Source of the DNA: JAGLSB01 sp023135955
Lineage (GTDB): Bacteria; Bacteroidota; Bacteroidia; Bacteroidales; GCA-2748055
Assembly (NCBI GenBank): GCA_030673645.1
Contig: DAOVIO010000214.1
Span: forward strand, 1 to 6,057
Length of the DNA: 6,057 bases
Direction: 5' to 3'
Shown here: positions 1 through 4,727 of the stretch, piece after piece
Numbering within the stretch: position 1 is the stretch's first letter
How the letters are laid out: the number at the start of each line of letters is the position of its first letter
Notes under the pieces: generated by a model
What the model was told of the DNA's origin: nothing
What the model saw: the letters and a program-made list of their open reading frames with translations, nothing else
The model's database searches: none
Position numbers and translations under genes: made by a program

Positions 1-342
1 ATAACCGCTAAGCATACTTGCCCGTGCCGGTGCGCTATAATGGCAACCATAGGCTTTTTCAAAACGAACACCTTGTTCTGCCAGTTTATCGATGTTGGGG
101 GTTTTAATGATTTGTTGTCCCTCATAACCTAAGAGTCCGCGGCCAAGATCGTCGGCGTAAATTAGAATTACATTGGGTTTATCAAGCGTAGACTTTGCAT
201 TATCATCTACAAGGGAAAAGTCTTCTTTCATACTAAGGCTTATTCCCGGTTTGTTCATTACTTCTACATGCAGTGCATTTGCTGGTGTAAAAAATATCGG
301 CAATGCCAGCATACCTAATACACTTCTATTTATTGCCTTCAT
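1..342 (-). CDS. S1-family sulfatase, Ser-type, C-terminally truncated by the window edge
   Basis: This is the N-terminal 114 residues of an exported formylglycine-dependent sulfatase, which hydrolyses sulfate esters; the rest lies beyond the left edge. I translated it directly from the minus strand. Residues 1-23 form a signal peptide (basic start, hydrophobic core, A-N-A cleavage motif) with no lipobox cysteine, so the product is probably periplasmic or secreted. The metal-binding Asp pair is D64-D65 in NVILIYADDLG. TPNIDKLAEQG is the usual sulfatase segment. The catalytic signature is S103-A-P-A-R107, with Ser at the residue converted to formylglycine. Cys101, two residues earlier, is out of register and is not the catalytic residue. 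The start at 340-342 puts an A-rich stretch just upstream; an in-frame ATG at 361-363 would add seven residues (MQLRTID), and a stop at 373-375 rules out anything longer. It follows the DUF1080 gene by 79 bp and is probably co-transcribed. The family is clear; the substrate is unknown. Confidence 0.93.
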   Translation of the reverse strand, partial: MKAINRSVLGMLALPIFFTPANALHVEVMNKPGISLSMKEDFSLVDDNAKSTLDKPNVILIYADDLGRGLLGYEGQQIIKTPNIDKLAEQGVRFEKAYGCHYSAPARASMLSGY

Positions 343-421
343 ATCTATTGTTCTTAATTGCATAAAAAGAGTTTACATCAGAGATTTTAATGTTTATATC
401 GCTCGGATAATTAGGCATTTA
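343..421 (-). other. Short intergenic spacer with no clear promoter or terminator
   Basis: These 79 bp separate the DUF1080 stop codon from the chosen start of the downstream sulfatase. The stretch is A+T-rich. I see no strong hairpin followed by a T-run, and no exact match to the Bacteroidota -7 consensus TAnnTTTG on the minus strand. That fits read-through transcription from the DUF1080 gene. It holds the alternative in-frame start at 361-363. Confidence 0.5.
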
Positions 422-1468
422 TTATTTATTCTCAGAAAGATCTCTTATCCAGATATTTCTGAACATGACTATATTATTGTGGTCCTGAATTTTAATTACA
501 TCAGGGTTTTGGGGAACCTTGTCTGACATTCTTGCCTTTTGGGAATGAGCAGTAGGATGTAAAATTTCTGTTTGGGAATGAATAAGCACACCATTATGGC
601 TTACGGAAATTACTGCATTACTGATTTTATTACCGGAAGCGTCAAATTTTGGTGCAGTATAATTAATATCATAAGTCTGCCATTGTCCCGGAGGAAAGCA
701 CATATTTACCTTAGGCGGTGAGAATTTATACAGTGCGCCACATTCGTTCCATAGTCCGTCTAATCCATAACTGTCGAGTATCTGTATTTCGTAAAAATTC
801 TGTATAAAGAGACCACTGTTTCCCCTGCCCTGATCTCGCTTAGCAGGCTGGTAAGGAATCATGAATTCAAGATGCATTTCCAGATCTGAGAATTTGTCTT
901 TTGTGATCAGATCGTTCTTTCTTTTCTTTCCATTTACAACTCCGCCTGTAACCATCTCAAGAATACCATCATGTACTTTCCATACAGGATTTTCGTCCGG
1001 CCTGTCAGGATGAATCCATTTTGAAAGATCTGTTCCGTCAAACAAAATCTTTGCATCTGCGGGGGCAGGACGGCCTAAAGTAGGTGATTTTCTTTCAATT
1101 TTATTGAGAGTGTAGTTTTTGGGGGCGCCCTTTCCCGGTAAACCTTTTCCCCGAAAGCTGGTATTGGTAATTTCACCTGACCAGTCACCTTCTTCAAATA
1201 TTAGCTTATCATTTTCAAATACTGCAACTACATCGACCAGTTTCACTGCCCTCTTATCAAATTCCTGTATAATCTGTACCCGGTATTCATCTTTTCCAAG
1301 TCCGATTACCCTGGCTACAATATATTTGTCGCCTTCTGTCTCGATGAATGACCCTTCCCAGTCGCCCATAAAAGGGGGTATTTTTTCTCCGGTTTGGGCT
1401 GAAATACTTACTGTAATTAGGAAGAATATTAGTAGGATTCCGTAGAATTTTATTTTTTTGTAATTCAT
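422..1468 (-). CDS. Secreted DUF1080 protein (3-keto-disaccharide hydrolase family) with an extra N-terminal beta-rich domain
   Basis: The protein has 348 residues. Residues 1-24 are a signal peptide (MNYKKIKFYG, hydrophobic core, then SISA before Q25), so it is exported; there is no lipobox. Residues about 137-345 are a DUF1080 domain (Pfam 3-keto-disaccharide hydrolase, a concanavalin-like fold). The signs are ILFDGTDLSKW near 141-151, NSGLFIQNFYEIQILDSYG near 217-235, PPGQWQTYDINY near 259-270 and the closing FRNIWIRDL near 337-344. Characterised relatives cleave the glycosidic bond of 3-keto sugars by elimination or hydrolysis after a partner enzyme oxidises C3. Residues about 30-125 form a separate segment with GDWEGSF and GDWSGEI motifs that I cannot assign. 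The start at 1468 is supported by the signal peptide. The oxidoreductase upstream on the same strand is the likely partner. Family assignment is firm; activity is inferred, since some DUF1080 proteins may only bind carbohydrate. Confidence 0.9.
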   Translation of the reverse strand: MNYKKIKFYGILLIFFLITVSISAQTGEKIPPFMGDWEGSFIETEGDKYIVARVIGLGKDEYRVQIIQEFDKRAVKLVDVVAVFENDKLIFEEGDWSGEITNTSFRGKGLPGKGAPKNYTLNKIERKSPTLGRPAPADAKILFDGTDLSKWIHPDRPDENPVWKVHDGILEMVTGGVVNGKKRKNDLITKDKFSDLEMHLEFMIPYQPAKRDQGRGNSGLFIQNFYEIQILDSYGLDGLWNECGALYKFSPPKVNMCFPPGQWQTYDINYTAPKFDASGNKISNAVISVSHNGVLIHSQTEILHPTAHSQKARMSDKVPQNPDVIKIQDHNNIVMFRNIWIRDLSENK

Positions 1469-1611
1469 TTGTCTATAATTTATATAGTGTTAATTGTTGA
1501 AAAAGCGAGACAGGCTACCCATCTTATTATGCACAAACCCTTCCTTCCCAATTGCTACCGGGATCTCTTAAGTGGGATTATTTTTTCGTTTATTAATGCA
1601 CATCCTTCAAA

Positions 1612-1655
1612 ACTCTTGCCTCCACCTTTTAGGGGGGAGGTTGGAGGAGGGCATC
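1612..1655. repeat. G/C-rich palindromic element, probably an interspersed repeat
   Basis: On the plus strand the arm CCTCCACCTT (1619-1628) can pair with GAGGTTGGAGG (1637-1647). That gives about ten pairs, with a bulged T at 1641, one G-T pair, and an eight-base loop TTTAGGGG region between the arms. The G-run and C-rich arms differ sharply from the A+T-rich surroundings. From memory, similar CCTCC...TTTTAGGGGGGAGG...GGAGG sequences recur between genes in many Bacteroidota genomes and cause spurious short protein predictions ending PPPFRGEVGGG. I cannot confirm the copy number here. A T-run does not follow directly on either strand, so an intrinsic terminator is less likely than a repeat or an mRNA-stabilising hairpin. 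Confidence 0.6.
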
Positions 1656-1695
1656 AATTCTATTGCGGATTATTAGCTCCATAATATTTCTATTA

Positions 1696-1703
1696 CAAAG
1701 TTA
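1696..1703 (-). promoter_or_regulatory. Possible Bacteroidota-type -7 element (TAACTTTG)
   Basis: The minus strand reads TAACTTTG here, an exact match to the Bacteroidota primary sigma factor -7 consensus TAnnTTTG. It lies about 230 bp upstream of the DUF1080 start and 20 bp after the oxidoreductase stop. The nearest upstream TTTG is 26 bp away, longer than the usual spacing of about 19-21 bp, and the implied 5' leader would be long. A six-base match could arise by chance in an interval of this length, so this is only a candidate. Confidence 0.2.
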
Positions 1704-1723
1704 TCATTCCTCTGAAGTCATTA

Positions 1724-3127
1724 TTAAGGCAAAAATTCCGGATTTGCAGGATCAGTATTTACAAGTTTTGTAGCTTCCGGATTTCCCTTACACTCCATTT
1801 TTTTTGCATCCCATAAAATGGGATCGCCGGTTCTTAAAGCAAGATTTCCCAGCGAAACAATCTCTGTCAGGTCTGCCGCAACACCAAAATGCGATGAGGC
1901 TTGAGGAATTTCGCCTTTTACTGCCTGAATAAAATTCATCCAATGAGGATCCACCCTTTCAAGCTTTTGCTCCGGTAGATTATTTTTTACATCCTCCCAT
2001 TTTTCCTGTGGTAATAAAATTGGAGCTTTCCCCAGGTGCATTGCCGGGATGTATATTAATCCCTCGTCCCCAACTATAAACTGACCATTGTCTGAAAGTA
2101 CATTATGATCCTTGTCTGGGAACATTTCAGGAATATCGGGTAGATATTTCTTATCAAAACCTTCATACATTTTTTGTTTTCCACCCTCTCTTCTAAATCC
2201 ATCACTCCAAGTCATACGAAGAGGTTTAGCCTGGCCGGGATTGTTAAACTCATAAACTATTTTACTTTGCAGTGGACACTTTAAATCTGTTCCTCCTCTG
2301 TGCATGGCAGTTACTTTATCAGGAATAGACAAATCTAAAGCATAGGATGGTATCCCCATCATATGGCATCCAATATCTCCCAGTGCACCCGAACCGAACC
2401 TCCACCATCCGCGCCAATTGTTTAATATTTTAGAGCTAAAATCTGTTTTCATCACAACATTTAACCAAAGATTCCAATCTAAGCCATCAGGAATTGATTC
2501 TTCTGCTGGCCATTGTCCGTTTGAAACCGCAATTTGACCCGGTGTAAGCCTGTCGGTCCACAAAATTACTTCTTCAACATTTCCAATTAAACCTGCGTCG
2601 ATCCACTCTTTACAAACTCTAATGCCATCGTTGGAATAACTTTGATTCCCCATTTGAGAAATTACGCCTGCTTTGTTAGCTGCTGACTTCATCTCACGAC
2701 TTTCTCCGATACTATGACTAAGGGGTTTTTCAACATAAAGGGCTTTCCCCGCAGCTATCGCCCACATTGCAGCAGCATGGTGAGAATGATCAGGAGTGCT
2801 TATTACAACTGCATCAAAATCTTTATGCATTTTATCAAACATCTTACGATAGTCCTTAAAAAAGGGAACCTCAGGAAAATCAGTTCTCATTGCTTTCACT
2901 GTTCTGGAAGCTTCATTTACATCTGCAAAAGCAACAATATTGCCCAATTCTTTAAACTTTCCAATATTCTTGGATCCTCTGCCTCCTATTCCTATAAAAG
3001 CCAGATTAGGAGTTTCGTTTGGTGACAAACCCGACTTTCCAAAAACTGCAAATGGCATTGTTGCTGCTCCCGCAACTATTCCAGCTGCTTTTAAAAATTG
3101 TCGTCTTGAAAAATTTGTATTACTCAT
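1724..3127 (-). CDS. Tat-exported Gfo/Idh/MocA family oxidoreductase
   Basis: The protein has 467 residues, the usual length for the Tat-exported branch of this family. Residues 1-30 are a twin-arginine signal (S7-R8-R9-Q-F-L-K, then an alanine-rich hydrophobic stretch), so it folds with its cofactor in the cytoplasm before export. Residues about 41-160 are the NAD(P)-binding Rossmann domain: GIGGRG at 46-51, FADVNEASR at 67-75, STPDHSHH at 110-117, and the EKP motif at 133-135 with K134. The C-terminal substrate domain follows, with GSGALGDIGCHMMGIP at 245-260. D251 and H255 match the Asp-x-x-x-His catalytic pair of the family. Relatives oxidise or reduce sugar hydroxyls; exported ones are thought to hold the nicotinamide tightly, as in Zymomonas glucose-fructose oxidoreductase. 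It starts 46 bp after the upstream sulfatase, so it probably belongs to that operon. With the DUF1080 gene next on the strand, a 3-keto-sugar-forming role is plausible but inferred; the substrate is unknown. Confidence 0.93.
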   Translation of the reverse strand: MSNTNFSRRQFLKAAGIVAGAATMPFAVFGKSGLSPNETPNLAFIGIGGRGSKNIGKFKELGNIVAFADVNEASRTVKAMRTDFPEVPFFKDYRKMFDKMHKDFDAVVISTPDHSHHAAAMWAIAAGKALYVEKPLSHSIGESREMKSAANKAGVISQMGNQSYSNDGIRVCKEWIDAGLIGNVEEVILWTDRLTPGQIAVSNGQWPAEESIPDGLDWNLWLNVVMKTDFSSKILNNWRGWWRFGSGALGDIGCHMMGIPSYALDLSIPDKVTAMHRGGTDLKCPLQSKIVYEFNNPGQAKPLRMTWSDGFRREGGKQKMYEGFDKKYLPDIPEMFPDKDHNVLSDNGQFIVGDEGLIYIPAMHLGKAPILLPQEKWEDVKNNLPEQKLERVDPHWMNFIQAVKGEIPQASSHFGVAADLTEIVSLGNLALRTGDPILWDAKKMECKGNPEATKLVNTDPANPEFLP

Positions 3128-3173
3128 AGTTTCTGATTTTTAATTTTCGATGATTTTTTTATACTCCTTATAT

Positions 3174-4718
3174 CTATAAATTCTCATAAGAACTAAACCA
3201 TTTTTCCCATTTGGTTCTCAATTCACTTAATATAGCAGGATTCTCTTCAGCCAAATTATTGATTTCTGTTTTATCCACATTCAAATCGAATAGTTCCCAA
3301 TCTTGATTTCCTTTTTTAACAAGCTTCCAGTTATCGACTATTATAGCCTGGCCATTGCCGAATTGAAAATATAGAGGCGTATTTCTCTCAATTTTTCCTC
3401 CAATGAATGAGGATGAAAAGTCAATTCCGGGAAGTTGAGAGATATATTCATCATATTTTTCTGAATTACTATTGGAGATGGACAAAATGGTGGGCATCAT
3501 ATCAATCAGATGAAGACGCTCAGTATTGATTTGCCTTTTTGAAGGAATGTTTTCACCACAATAAACTATCATCGGAGTTCTTATTCCACCTGCGTAGCTA
3601 TCTGTCTTATAATAACGAAGAGGAGTGTTTGCAACAGTGGCCCATGATTTTCTAATGGCTTCGTAGCTATCCACTTCACCCATTTCCCCTTCCTTATCAT
3701 CAGGGAATATTACCCTTTTTTGTGGATTTTCAGCACAAGCACCATTATCTGACAAGAAAAATATTACCGTATTTTCCAGTTTATTCTCTTGCTTTAATTT
3801 TTCAACAAGCCGCCCGATATTTTGATCCAGACGATCGATCATAGCGGCATAAATTTGCATCCTTTTAATTTCTTTCTCCTTTTCAATACCAGTAAGTTCT
3901 TCCCATTTCTTTTCATAAACCGGCTCGGGAAGCGGGCTTGTTTCTTTATTTAGCAAACCCAGTTCAATTTGTTTTTGATATCGTTTGTTTCTTATGGCTT
4001 CATATCCCTTTTTATAATAATCTTTATACTTTACTATATCTTCTTTTTTTGCGTGAAGGGGCCAGTGTGGCGCATTATAGGCAAGATAAAGGAAAAAAGG
4101 AGAATCATCATCTTTGTATTCATCCAGCCATCCAATCGCATGGTCGGTAAAATCATCGGTTGAATAATAGTCAGCATTTTCTGGAATAAAAGGTTTCCTC
4201 GATCCTTCTTTATCAAGAATCCACTCATAGGCCCCGGTTCCAATCCGCGCAGGCGTTTTACCTCCTGGTGCAGGAGCATCACCTGGATTAATATAATTTA
4301 TAGCTCCTCCTAGAAATCCATAAAATCTATCGAAACCTCTTGTATGTGGATCAAATTTGCCATGATGTTTACCCGACCAGAAGCTATTGTAACCATTCTC
4401 TTTCAGGATTTCTGCGATCATTACCGTATTATTAAAATCCCTGTCAGTCTGCTGAAAATAAACCCCAGTAAGCATGGAAGCCCTAGTGGGATAGCATTTA
4501 GCTGTATTGTGCATCTCTGTATAAAGTATGCCCTCACCAGCAAGTTTGTCCAGATTTGGAGTACTGATTTCTGATCCCATACATCCCAGATCTGAGTATC
4601 CCATATCATCGACCAGAATGAATATGATATTGGGGTTAGTGGGTGATTCTGAGGTACAAGCTGTTAAGGTAATTGACAACAGAAAAACCACACAAGCGAT
4701 ATTGTTAATTCTTTTCAT
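3174..4718 (-). CDS. Arylsulfatase-like S1 sulfatase, Cys-type, predicted lipoprotein
   Basis: This complete 514-residue sulfatase is predicted to hydrolyse sulfate esters using a formylglycine made from Cys75. Residues 1-21 are a lipoprotein signal with lipobox L-T-A-C21, so the mature protein is membrane-anchored in the periplasm or at the cell surface. Metal-binding D37-D38 lie in IIFILVDDMGYSD. The signature is C75-Y-P-T-R79, followed by ASMLTG. Further active-site matches are GKHH (K117, H119) in place of the common GKWH, APH (H218), SDNG (D324, N325), and K371 ahead of AGGIRTP. Residues about 230-290 form a charged helical insert (YKDYYKKGYEAIRNKRYQKQ) typical of Pseudomonas AtsA-like arylsulfatases. 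This resembles SulfAtlas subfamily S1_4, an assignment made from memory. The start is fixed by the signal peptide and lies 9 bp after the upstream sulfatase's stop, without a Shine-Dalgarno, suggesting translational coupling. The specific substrate cannot be told. Confidence 0.95.
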   Translation of the reverse strand: MKRINNIACVVFLLSITLTACTSESPTNPNIIFILVDDMGYSDLGCMGSEISTPNLDKLAGEGILYTEMHNTAKCYPTRASMLTGVYFQQTDRDFNNTVMIAEILKENGYNSFWSGKHHGKFDPHTRGFDRFYGFLGGAINYINPGDAPAPGGKTPARIGTGAYEWILDKEGSRKPFIPENADYYSTDDFTDHAIGWLDEYKDDDSPFFLYLAYNAPHWPLHAKKEDIVKYKDYYKKGYEAIRNKRYQKQIELGLLNKETSPLPEPVYEKKWEELTGIEKEKEIKRMQIYAAMIDRLDQNIGRLVEKLKQENKLENTVIFFLSDNGACAENPQKRVIFPDDKEGEMGEVDSYEAIRKSWATVANTPLRYYKTDSYAGGIRTPMIVYCGENIPSKRQINTERLHLIDMMPTILSISNSNSEKYDEYISQLPGIDFSSSFIGGKIERNTPLYFQFGNGQAIIVDNWKLVKKGNQDWELFDLNVDKTEINNLAEENPAILSELRTKWEKWFSSYENL

Positions 4719-4727
4719 ATTGAAGGC

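Larger units (their letters stand above)
1469..1723 (-). other. 255-bp intergenic region between the oxidoreductase and DUF1080 genes
   Basis: This is the longest non-coding stretch in the window. It holds a G/C-rich imperfect palindrome (1619-1647), one TAACTTTG match to the Bacteroidota -7 element (1696-1703), and purine-rich minus-strand tracts. No credible gene is present. The open frame on the plus strand from 1469 to 1684 begins at TTG, runs through the palindrome and resembles translated repeat DNA. The interval either carries a separate promoter for the DUF1080 gene or is an operon spacer enlarged by a repeat insertion. Confidence 0.7.

Noticed and set aside
43..45. Cys in YGCHYSAPAR as the formylglycine residue of the left sulfatase
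   Set aside because: The modified residue must sit two before Pro and four before Arg; that position is the Ser at 34-36, and the Cys is three residues too early.
173..526. Plus-strand open frame opposite the left sulfatase and the DUF1080 end
   Set aside because: It lies across two well-supported minus-strand genes and the gap between them, and its translation has no recognisable domain.
1119..1445. Plus-strand open frame inside the DUF1080 gene
   Set aside because: It is the antisense of a conserved coding region, with a serine/proline-rich composition typical of shadow frames.
1618..1651. Intrinsic terminator for the oxidoreductase transcript
   Set aside because: The stem is bulged and contains a G-T pair, and no T-run follows directly in the minus-strand direction, so a rho-independent terminator is not supported.
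1469..1684. Plus-strand 71-codon frame ending PPPFRGEVGGG...
   Set aside because: It starts at TTG, has no recognisable domain and is read through the palindromic repeat; such peptides are a common artefact of translated Bacteroidota repeats.
4034..4282. Minus-strand 82-codon frame inside the Cys-type sulfatase
   Set aside because: It is an out-of-frame reading of a conserved enzyme, Met/Leu-rich and without domain signals.
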